Source of the DNA: Astropecten irregularis
Taxonomy: Eukaryota; Echinodermata; Asteroidea; Paxillosida; Astropectinidae
Direction of reading: 5' to 3'
DNA: 64,000 nt
Assembly (NCBI GenBank): GCA_963971285.1
Contig: OZ020250.1
Coordinates: forward strand, 9,470,499 to 9,534,498
Of this stretch, positions 22,657-34,600 are shown one piece after another; position 1 is the first letter of the stretch, and every line of letters starts with the position of its first letter. Position numbers and translations under genes: made by a program. The notes under the pieces are model-generated. The model searched no databases. It saw only the letters and a program-made list of their open reading frames with translations, and was not told the origin of the DNA.

Positions 22657-25600
22657 TCACCTGGAAAGTAGCTTGACCTCTTCAATCTCCAATTCCGACC
22701 CTGGAGCATCACCACTACCTGATGGAACCTTCGTTATGTCCACTGTGGATGTTGACCAAAAACAAAGAAAGAAAAAGAAAATCAACATGAAATACGAAGG
22801 TAAAATATGAGAAACTCCTCCATTCTAAGGAGAACTTGAGATATCCTGCTTAGCATAAAAACAATGCGCGCATGCTTACAATTTCGCAGGCGCTGTTGAC
22901 TCAAGACCGATTCTCCAAAGTCTCCCATTGAAATGAGCCCTGGGGTTGATTTCACAAAGCCCTACGATCGATTGTAACTTGAGTTATGAAGGATAACCCA
23001 TCATATCCTACATAGGGCTGCAATGCATCATAACTCCTACGGTTGATAGTAAGTTACGATGAGTTCAGTGAAATCGAGCCTAGACTCCGTAAGATCAGAT
23101 ATTCACATACAAGCAGCATTTCAACTCATATTCAACATCACGAAAAATACATGAATCATATTCTCGCTTTCAGATAAAAGCGCATGGTCAATATTAAAAC
23201 ACAAGTTTGTGTTTGTAACGTGGGAAGGTATTGTAAGGTTAGTTCAGTTTACAGCAAGCCAACTAAACTACATCATTTGGTTTTTTTTCCTGAGAAATGT
23301 TCTCCAATAATAGTTGATTTTTCTATCTACCCACAGGACACAACAACTTCTGACAAAAGCACACTACAGCTGAATGCCACTATAACAAACATGGCTGTTA
23401 TAGTGGTCGTTAATAGTAATTTAAAGAACCATATTGAATATGCATCGTACACAAAAATAGGGAGCCAAGGATGATGTTCGGTATAGCCGTGTTTGTTATA
23501 GTGGCATTCCACTGTACAGTCGAACCTCGTTAATACGAGGTCGCTGGGACCTACCGAAAATGCTTGTATTAAGCGGGGCCTCGTATTATGCGGGATCCAT
23601 ATTAAGTCAACCGAAATGCACGTGTGTGCGGTACACGGCACATACAGCATGCACTATCCCTTTGGTAACCCATAATTACGTTTCAAGTTCGTGTTTACAT
23701 TTTAGAAGTAATTTGTACTTAATAAATTTGCTTGGTAAATTTCAATTTGTTGAATTGTCACGGATGTAAAACGGATTTCATTACAATATGTAAGAATAAT
23801 AAAAAACAAGTACATGTAAATAAAAACCATGACAGCAGTACAAGAGAGCGACTTGAAAATTGCGAGTGGATGACAACGCAACGATGAACGTAAACACCGC
23901 ATGTTCAGACAAGTTGGTTGCCAAACAATGTGTGCAGTATGAAGCAATGTGCACCGCAGGGAACCAGCGATATTTTGATGGACACGAGAGGGCGCCTTTT
24001 TTAACTTAAAATAATAAGTGCGTTCGTGGTGGGGTTTTTTTTGACACGGATTATTTTTTTATGATGTCGGGTTTTTTTTGCAGCCCAACATCTGTCTTTT
24101 TTTCCCTACCCTCCATGTAGCCAATCACAAAATATGCGCTATTTCGGAACTTCGTAACAGTGACCAATCAGCGGAAGCATTGCATGAACGAAACCCATGC
24201 TGCAGCAGTTTAGCCACATATCCGATCACGTGTATGGTAATGGAACCACGTGTAGCTGTAACATGAACGTGCAGCGGTTGGCCGATCGGTCAGGCCGTAG
24301 TGGGATCGTATCGGTCCGTCCATGGAATATTATTTTGTTCGGATACATGTTGGCTACACTTTGAAGAATTTGTTGTGACCCCTTTACACGTCATCAGCAA
24401 GGTAAAATTGTCTGGCAATTAGCGTGGACTTTGGTTTGATTTTTGAGAGAAAACAAATTAAGAAGTTTTTCTCCTTACGAAAACGAATCGACAAAATGGA
24501 AGACCTCGCCGTTTTCCTTGGTCGTGTTTTGACTTTCATGACAGCCAAAAAAACCCATGTGGATCACGCACAATTAAAATAAAAATACGACGCGCCGTAC
24601 ATTGTCTGTTTTTATTATTTTACACTTGTCACTGGGCAAGCCGTCGGTAAAACCGCAGGAGGGGATTAGTGGGAATTAGCGCTGCGGTGAATTCAGCTTT
24701 CGGTAACATGAAACAGCGGAGACTTGGTGGTGGTGGGATTTGTTTTCTTAATCTGAACAAATAAATCCAAAAATCGATTCCAAAAGAAGCCAGATTAAAA
24801 AATCCTCGTATTAAATGGGTTGTTTACAATGACTTTCACGCAACTGGGTCAGCCGAAAACGCTCGTATTAAAAGGTTTTTCGTACTATCAGTGCTCGTAT
24901 TAAGCAAATATTTCCCCATAGAAACGTGCACAACTCGGTCGGGACCGGCGTGATATGCTCGTCTTAACAGGGATCTCGTCTTAAGAGAGCTCGTATTAAT
25001 GAGGTTCGACTGTATTCTGCAGAAGAAGATGTGAATATTTCAGGGGTTTGTGGCGTGTGTGACACAAATGCCAGAATATGTTGCTACCATGCTGAGGCAG
25101 GCAAAGGTACGCTCAGAGAGTGCTTAAAGGTAGTATCATACTTTGGTGTCTGTCAAAGAAATGCATATTCATGGGCAAAAAAATCAAGAAAGATACAGTA
25201 ACAGTCATCTGTGAAAATCCCAGTCCAATACAATGCCCACTTTTTCAGACCTTTTGAATCAAAATTGTTTTTGGTCAATGGTTTTACTCATTTCCAGATA
25301 AATACAGCATTTCGGGCAGAAAAAATTTAACGATATGTTTCTACCATCACCATCTTTATACCCTTTAAGTTACAGGTGAATCTGTGAAGATTTGTTTTGG
25401 TACGCTTCCAAAGTATGATAGTACATTTAAAACTTGGCTACGGACTGAATTAACTACCGCACATGCCTACAGGTATCTAGCCAAGAAGACAACCAATCTG
25501 GCTTTGAACACCATTTTGAAATACCTTTACATTGAACATTTTGGAGATAAAATATTGTTCCCAACACAGCAAGCAAGACACTTCTTTGGCTAAAACCTTG

Positions 25601-28600
25601 TTCCCCAAGAACCAACCCTCAAATCAGGCAAATAAAGCAACAGCGTCTTTCCATTGGGGAAATTACAATTTTGCATAAACATTGAACGGAATTAAGTCCA
25701 GCATACGAGATACTTGTCAAATTAACTTGACATGGTACTTGATGCTGTGATACCTGCAAGTAAGTTACCATGGGTCTGGCGTTGCATGATGGTGACGGGG
25801 CAATCATTGTGAGCCAACAGGAGTTGCTTTAGCTGGGCCACCTCCTCGCGAAGTTTTGTCACCTCCGACTGTTTGAAAAGAAGGAAATGCGATATGATAT
25901 TTATTTTTTTATAATTTGCTACAGTGAACAACAGCAGTGTGACCAGAGTTGGGATTTATAATAGGCCATCATGCATTATAAAAGAAAATGGACATGGATC
26001 AATCAATGGTACACACCAGCTTATGTATTAAACTAAGATGAAGAAGTGAATTATGAGACAATTACATTTGAAACCTAACCCTCTGCACCTACCCTCCAAG
26101 ACAAGAGCTGCTTACCACACATTACCACAGTATCCACAGGGAGACCCCTGACGGGATCATAAACCACACAAGCCCAGTGGTATATTGTGGTATACTACAC
26201 TTGAAAAATCATGGTTGGTGGTGGGTTAGGGTTAAGGTAAAATAATTACATGTACAGTGGAAACTCCCTATAACGAACATGGCGGGATGCACAGATATCT
26301 GTTATAGTGGTTGTTCGTTATGGTGAATTAAAGAATCATATTCGGTATGTACTGTACACAAACATTGGGAGTCAAAGATGATGTTGGGTATAGCCAAATG
26401 TTCGGAATAGCGGTGTTTGTTATAAAAGCCTTGCAATGTATATGTATACCCTTCTCTTGGAAAGACAGCATGCAGTGGTTAGAAATGTCCCAACGCTATC
26501 TTCCCAATGTGTGAGGTTCTTTCTTTTACATTCATCTTCTCACCTCAACCAAACAGAATGACCTCAGTCTCTATTAGCCAACTGCCCTACTAGCCTAAAT
26601 CTACACTTATTGTCAAATTCTTTTGAAACCACACAACTCAATGAACATAATTAGTAGTGTCACCACCATTCTTTCAATCTGAATTTCCACCGTACCTAAA
26701 TCTCATCTGACATCTGCACTTAACATATGATGAGTTTTCAAAATATCAACATGGAAGTAATATAAATTTTTCCTCTTTCTATATTACGTTTGAGAGGAAA
26801 AGTATGTACAATGGGTTTTTTTCAATACCAAACTTTAATATGGGAAACATTTTCCTCAGAGTCATTTGACAAATACTTTTTTGAAATTCAGTTTACTGTC
26901 CTACCTCAAGTCAATAACAATTAGTCAATTAGGCCTACTTGTAGACATTTCAATTTTCACTATAATTCCTCCGGTCATTAACAACAAATTTTAGTTACAC
27001 ATTCAAAGGTTTACAGTCACAAATAAGACAAAGATTTTGCATCTTTCAAAATGCTGGTCTAAAAACAGGTTGTGAAGTATTTAATATGGTTAAAAGCTAT
27101 CTGAAATCAAAACTTATCTGAAGTTAAATACATCTCTATTGTTATAAAATTCAACATGTATATCATGTGCTATGTGCATTTGTGCTAAAAAAATATTGTA
27201 TGTAAAAAGGAGGTGTTTTAGACCCATAAATTAGCACCCCACTTTTCGCGACGAAAAATCTTGCTACGTCACCGGCAGAACGCCACGCAGTAAACAAGTT
27301 GCAAACCTGCCGACCCGCATTTTTGTTCAAAGCGAAGAGCAAAATCCTATATACAATGTGCGCGAGCCAGCATGAGCTACTGTGATGCAAGCCTATTTGT
27401 ACTACCGGTGAGGTCACACGTATTGTTGCATGGATCTGTTCTGAGGGGGATTTTTTAGGGAGGAGGGGCATACAAGTACTGATTTTTTAAATTTGGGGTC
27501 AAAATGAAGCACCTATGCACACATTGTAATTTATGTATTCATTAAATATGCATTAAGCAATAATCTGAAAGCATTTCATCCCTTTCCCAAATTTGATTAC
27601 AGGTGACCTTTAAAAGAAATTGTTTGCAAACTCAAAAAAATAAAATTAATTGCCCCTTCTTACCATCAGCTTGTTATTGGTGCTGTTCAAATCGTCGGCC
27701 TTCTGCTCTAAGTTCTGCACCCAGCTTTTGCGTTTGTTCCGGCAACGAGTGGCAGCAGCTCGGTTACGCTCCAGGAATCGCTCCCTCTTCTCATCGGCTG
27801 ACATGTCTGAATTCCGACGCCTCCTCCTGAAAAAACAAAAACAAAATCACCAAATGAATGAATGAAATGATTGATTCAAACACAATGGAAAATGATTGGG
27901 TTACTTTGAAGTCATTAAAAGAATGAAAGGTGAACAAAGAAAATTGACTGCAGTGAGATTTGAACCTACGACGTGCCGCTAAGGTACCGTAAAGTGCCAT
28001 GTATACGGCGCACCCATGTATACGGCGCACCCCAACTTTTGACATCAGCCGGCAGAAAAAAAAAATCGGCCGTGAACGACCCAAAAAAAATAGAAAACTG
28101 CATCGCTAATTTTTCTCAGCTCATTTGTGATTTGTATTTCAATTGAGAATTTCAAATTCGAGAAAAATAAAAACAATGAATTACTCAATCGAACTCGCAA
28201 CTTTCAGGGATGTTTTGCCCGAGTTTGCAACAACCCGAAGTGCGTCAGTGTCACGCAACGCTGCGCCACGCCACGCCGCAGAAAGCAGTACGTACGGAGG
28301 CCTACATGATGTAGGCCTACTATCGTTAAGCGTGCGGCGCGGCCTACATCCTGTCGTGCACACGTGCAAACAGTATTCGATCTCCACCATAGTAGACTTC
28401 CTCAGCAGTCGACATATTCAACGGACAATAATTGTACATTCCCGTTCCGTATTTTTTGTGTGCCAGTGGACAATTTGTTGCAAGCGCTGCGTGTCCAACT
28501 ATCATGATCATAACGTTCGACTCGATCCAAAGCTATCGGCATTTTCCTCGCACGAAATACTTGCACGTGGTCTGGCCGACGAATGCTGGCAACTCGTACC

Positions 28601-31600
28601 AACCATACGCCGAGTCACCGACCAACTCGCACGCCGACCCGATCGTACGATCTACGAGTTGGTAATTAGCGCACGGCGAGTTGGTCGGCGTACGGGTTTA
28701 GCGGCGTACGAGTTGGCTCAATTGCACCTCAAATTGTTCATCCTACGTCCGCAATAGCGCGAGCGAATTTTGTGATTGGCTAAACGATCTGCGCGCGCTT
28801 TACAAATTGTCATCTTTACATTATAGACTAGTGGGATTTCTGACAAATGTGAATGTGAGGAGCATTTTTTGGTAAAAGTTGGGAACCGGACTTTCTAGCA
28901 TAATTCAGGTATGCTGAATCCAATTAACCCGGTTCCCAAGCGATATTTTGAGTTTTTCACCATCTAATTTGCATAATTAAAATTGCCCTCAAATTACCAT
29001 TATTTTCTTCAATATTCCTGTTACCAGTTGAGTAAACATGATGAAGTAAGACTATTTATATGTGTTTGGAGGATTGCATGATATGACTAAAGAGTACTTA
29101 ATATAATGAAGGCATATACCTGGTAATTATTGACACTAATTAACAAAATTATGCAAATGAGTGGCTGCCATTACAGAAAAATCTGATTACTGCCATATCT
29201 TTGTACCTAGATTTTTGTCAAATGAATATTTTATACCTTTAATTTGAGGAGTCAAAGAATGTGATGATAGTGATGAGCCAATTGCCCAATAACTGTTGAG
29301 TTGAGTTTAATTAACTGTTAATTAACTAATTTGCATAATTCATATAACCAACAAATTACAAATTTTTCATTAATATAAATATGTAGTTATTCATGCAAAT
29401 ATGAAATAAAAAGGTATCCATACACATGTTTGATGTTCAGAGAATATGAGCAAGCCATACTTAGTGTAATTAGGGCATATTTAATGCAATTAGTGGTATG
29501 CTTATTAATAAATATGCAGATCATGATGTCGCCATTGAAAAAAAATATCAAAATTTAAAAACATCTCCCTTAAACATGGATGTCTAAACAAGTCACTTTT
29601 TCAATGTTTTGTCAAAAGGAAAAGGTTATTAAGACCTAATATAGAATAATTTAAAAATAATTAAGATAAGCCCACATGTACACTCCTAACCAGAGCCCAG
29701 TGCTTATTTACAATGGGCACTGGCAAAATACATAACATTGGAAAATGTACGCATTCTTAAAATATGCCATTCAATGCATCCAAGATAGTTGCTGAGGCTA
29801 ATCTTTGGTGGTCAAGAGGCTCTAGAAGTCGATGAAAGTTCTGAACACAGTGAAGATTTTGTTCACAGCAGAGTTGCTGAGGCTAATCTTTGGTGGTCAA
29901 GAGGCTCTAGAAGTCGATGAAAGTTCTGAAAACAGTGAAGATTTTGTTCACAGCAGAGTTCTAAGCATGGCACAGGATTTAGTTTACTCAGCGGCGGGAA
30001 AAATGGACTCCCAAACAACTTGGTTTTGCCACACTTCATCAAGCCACATGGTCAAAAGGATTGCTGGAGTTGAATTGTCAGTTAATTAATCCTTGGGTGA
30101 TGTATCATCACATTTCCATGGCTTTACACTGTATGTCTTCAATTGTACTTTGTAAAACCATAATGTCAGGAAATTAGATTAACTTACCAAGAAAAAACAT
30201 GTATTATGAAGTTTGATGCAAACATGAGATTACATCAGATTCATGCATACTATGAGTTACATGTAAGTTACCAGTTTCCTGGTGGCATGCACACATTGCT
30301 GTGCATCGTAAGTCGTAACCCAGACTTGCCGCGGTATTTGCACCATCGTGTTTTCATGGCTTCTGGTAGGCACAACACCAAATCATTTCCAGGCATCTTT
30401 CAGGAATTGGACTTAATGACATCAAGACAGGCTGTAGTCCTGAATCACCACGTTTCCAACCCATGATGGTGGGTGCAGGGAGTTCAGGTACTGGGCAGTG
30501 AGCATTTCTCCAAATCATTGCTTGATAATGCACTTGCATCAAATGGAAGCGGGAAGCATCACTAGTCTTGGCATCGCTTCTGGTTTACACTTTACAATTT
30601 ATGCCTTGCTGCATCAACAGAGTCTGTTTGTGTACAATTCCTAGGTTAGAGAGCAATTGATGATACTCCTTAAAGACCTTCCAGGGTGACTTTTTTTGTT
30701 GTAATTTGCAATGTAAGAAGTGGTGTCACACCCAGTAAATGCATGAAATGGTAACAGAAAGAACTGCTGCTGAATATTTTGAAGGCAGAGGGAATCTGCA
30801 TCAATGGGAATGTATGGACATTTCTTGGTGATGCTAGACATCATCCAGAGATGTTCACAATGCAAACGTGGGAAGTGGGAAACCAAAAGTAGGAGAACAT
30901 CTGCATCCCTTGATAACACAACAACCGCTTTGAAATCGTTGTTCATGGCATGTAACTCCAACCTAGTGTCAGCTTCTTCATGTGTGGCTCTCAGTTGAGT
31001 CAAATCTGTAGTTGTCTTCGATGACCTAACCTCAAGTTCATCATGGCCTCCAGCAACCACGACAGCCTTATCATCAGGTGCATGAGAGCACGTTCATCAA
31101 TCAGCAGTGGCATAACTAGGGAAAACGGCGCCCAGGTCATGCACTAAAATTGCGTCCCTAATTCAAACTTCTGATGCCAATGACAAAAAAAAATCAGACA
31201 ATTTGAAATTGAAATTTTTCTTTTTTTGTTCAAACTTCATCGGATTACATTTCCCATAACTTCAACAGAACAACTCCCCTTTTCTTGCGCCACTGTTCTT
31301 CAGACAGGAAATGTGGTAGATCAACTTTATTATCAGGAACTGAGAGGAAGTTTGTCCAATTGACAGTGACAGGCACATCATGACACTCAACAATTTATCT
31401 GATTCAGCTGCCTTTGTGCGTCGTGTTCTGGTTGCACCTTTGATTCTCCCTTTTCTGAATTTGTCAAACACAATATCAACCCGTTGATAGTAATAGTTGG
31501 AGGCTGCCTTCAGTATTGCTCTTTAGTGTGTCGACCCAAATCTCCAAAGGTCCTAATGTCAGGGTTTCTTAGAACAACCACCATTGCTTGTTCGTCCATG

Positions 31601-34600
31601 ATGAGGCAAGATGACGATGGAAGAAGCCAGGCGCGGTTCTACGGGGGGGCTAGGGGGGGCTGTAGCCCCCCCCCCCCCCCCCCCCAAAAAATGCAAGTGA
31701 AAAACAAATTCTTGAAAATACTGGATTTTTTTCACTTATTAAGCGCCAATTACATAAAAAACGCGTTGTGTGGGCTATAATGTGCATGTTTTTCGACCCC
31801 TAATAAGACATAGCACAAGCGAGTGGTAGAAAAACCCAAAATATTGGGTCTTCTAGCCCCCCCAAAAATAATGGCTCTTCTAGCCCCCCAAAATGTTGAC
31901 TCTAGAACCGCGCCTGGAAGAAGCTCAATAGCAAAAGTGTGGCTAGACCAAGTTGTTTGGGAGTCCATTTTTCCCGCTGCTGAGTAAACTAAATCCTGTG
32001 CCATGCTTACAATGTAGAACTCTGCTGTGAACAAAATCTTCACTGTTTTCAGAACTTTCATCGACTTCTAGAGCCTCTTGACCACCAAAGATTAGCCTCA
32101 GCAACTCTGCTGTGAACAAAATCTTCACTGTTTTCAGAACTTTCATCGACTTCTAGAGCCTCTTGACCACCAAAGATTAGCCTCAGCAACTATCTTGGAT
32201 GCATTGAATGGCATATTTTAAGAATGCGTACATTTTCCAATGTTATGTATTTTGCCAGTGCCCATTGTAAATAAGCACTGGGCTCTGGTTAGGAGTGTAC
32301 ATGTGGGCTAATCTTAATTTTTTTTAAATTATTCTATATTAGGTCTTAATAACCTTTTCCTTTTGACAAAACATTTAAAAAGTGACTTGTTTAGACATCC
32401 ATGTTTAAGGGAGATGTTTTTAAATTTTGATTTTTTTTTTCAATGGCGACATCACGATCTGCATATTTATTAATAAGCATACCACTAATTGCATTAAATA
32501 TGCCCTAATTACACTAAGTATGGCTTGCTCATATTCTCTGAACATCAAACATGTGTATGGATACCTTTTTATTTCATATTTGCATGAATAACTACATATT
32601 TATATTAATGAAAAATTTGTTATTTGGTGGTTATATGAATGATGCAAATTAGTTAATTAACAGTTAATTAAACTCAACTCAACAGTTATTGGGCAATTGG
32701 CTCATCACTATCATCACATTCTTTGACTCCTCAAATTAAAGGTATAAAAACTTCATTTGACAAAAATCTAGGTACAAAGATATGGCAGAAATAAGATTTT
32801 TCTGTAATGGTGGCCACTCATTTGCATAATTTTGTTAATTAGTGTCAATAATTACCAGGTATATGCCTTCATTATATTAAGTACTCTTTAGTCATATCAT
32901 GCAATCCTCCAAACACATATAAATAGTCTTACTTCATCATGTTTACTCAACTGGTAACAGGAATATTGAAGAAAATAATGTTAATTTGAGGGCAATTTTA
33001 ATTATGCAAATTAGATGGTGAAAAACTCAAAATATCGCTTGGGAACCGGGTTAATTGGATTCAGCATACCTGAATTATGCTAGAAAGTCCGGTTCCCAAC
33101 TTTTACCAAAAAATGCTCCTCGATCGTTTTATGGGGCCTTTTTCTGGAAATCCCACTAGTCTATTAGAACAAATCAATATGGCGGTTCACGTTGTAGCGA
33201 AACGCTGTCGCGAACTTGACGTTTTTACCCATGAGGATAAGGATATTTCCCAATTGAAACGTGACTATTGTTGATTAAAATAATGACTCCAGACACAGGT
33301 TTGATAATTTATTGAACAATCACGACATTCTTAAATGAAATATGTACGTCCGACCATAGTCCAACGATCGGACCGTCACGGCCCGGAGATTGCATTTACT
33401 GTAATGTAAATGCACGTGTCCACTCGCCCGTCGTCGCGTGCACATTACGGCGCTCCAACCGTGTTTTCGCACGCTATTTTCGGTGTCTCTATACTAGTCC
33501 TAACCCTTATCGATTTTTGCACTTCAGTTTTCCTTGGCCAATCGCAAGAGTCGGAAATATTAGATTTTTTAAGTGGTATTTTTCATGAATCATTCGCTCA
33601 ATTTTCAGTCAGACATCGTGCTAATTGGTTTCTGTTGCTGCCGGTGCATCACATGCTTTAAACTAGGCGCGGTGCAATGATCACAACCCACTCTCTCGAG
33701 ACCGCCAGCGGGTTGTACCCATGTATACGGCGCACCCCCAACTTTTGATTTTTGCCGAGGTGAAAAAAAGTGCGCCGTATACATGGCACTTTACGGTAGT
33801 TCCAGAGATTGCAGATTCGAATCCTGCTCCTGTCAAGTTTGTTTTCAGCCTTCAAATGAATAAATAATGCCAGCAACCAAAAATATACAAATTCTAACCA
33901 AACATTTGAAGGGGAAACACGTGATTGGTTATTGTCACAGACCAGCTTGTGCAATTTGCCTGTACCTTCATGGACAAACTACAGCACTCCAGTCAAAGTC
34001 CTGAGAATTGTAAGCTTACTCAGCATTCTCAATCTACGTGAGCTGATGTGAAATGTGCCAAGGTTAGGAATGCACAAGGCTAGACATCATAATCCTATGG
34101 GGTCATGCAGGGTTCTAGTTGAGTCTAAATTGCAGGGACGGGATTCCAGACCTTGGAACCTGTGACCATTTAAAGACAAATAGTCTGGTGCATCAGATCC
34201 ACGATCTTTGCAGTTTGTTTTGCAGATTGCGAGATTCAGCCTAGCCAGAAGGGTCTTGGCACTTATACCTTTGAATGTAGTAACTTTTATTTACATCTCT
34301 CAAATGAGGAGTTAAATGCAAAGGTAACAGCTAGGTTTGAAATATCCCTCAAGTGCACTGGCCCTTATAAGAATTATAAGAAATCTGGATTACACAATGA
34401 CTGTTCGTGGATACGTCATACAAATCCATTTCAATGGAACGACGCAGTAGCTATCTTCGGTGGCTTACATTGTTTGCTTTAGTAATTCCATCATTCAATT
34501 CTCCAAACTGAATGTTGAAATTGGCGAACGGAATGACAAATTAAACAATGAAATTATCGGAGCAAACAATCTAAGCCATTGAAAATAGCTACGGCATTCC

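Larger units (their letters stand above)
28823..33164. mobile_element. Inner element with about 1.2-kb terminal inverted repeats
   Basis: Tips ATAGACTAGTGGGATTTC / GAAATCCCACTAGTCTAT. After a short unmatched stretch the arms match closely to about 30029 on the left and 31940 on the right, including an 85-bp tandem duplication present in both arms (29788-29957 and its mirror). The unique middle is about 1.9 kb and holds fragments of an uncharacterised multicopy protein. A clear target duplication is not visible. Confidence 0.7.
27987..33796. mobile_element. Outer pogo/Tc1-like element (5.8 kb), host of nested insertions
   Basis: Ends CCGTAAAGTGCCATGTATAC then GGCGCAC, and their reverse complement ending CACTTTACGG, with TA immediately outside both (27985-27986, 33797-33798). 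A second GTATACGGCGCAC lies inside each end. TA target and CCGTA..GGCGCAC ends fit Tc1/mariner-pogo relatives. I do not recognise a transposase in 28.0-28.8 or 33.2-33.7 kb. It lies in the ATF2-like intron. Confidence 0.6.

Noticed and set aside
28143-28757. 204-codon plus-strand open frame inside the outer element
   Set aside because: No recognisable domain and a composition typical of CG-rich noncoding sequence; not called as a transposase.
31649-31685. G-quadruplex-like switch in the long G and C runs
   Set aside because: Lies inside a MITE interior; homopolymer runs in such elements are common and may also be assembly noise.
27987-33796. Polinton-like or other virus-like element because of the long inverted arms
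   Set aside because: No protein-primed polymerase, integrase, capsid or ATPase similarity seen, and the size and TA flanks fit nested DNA transposons better.
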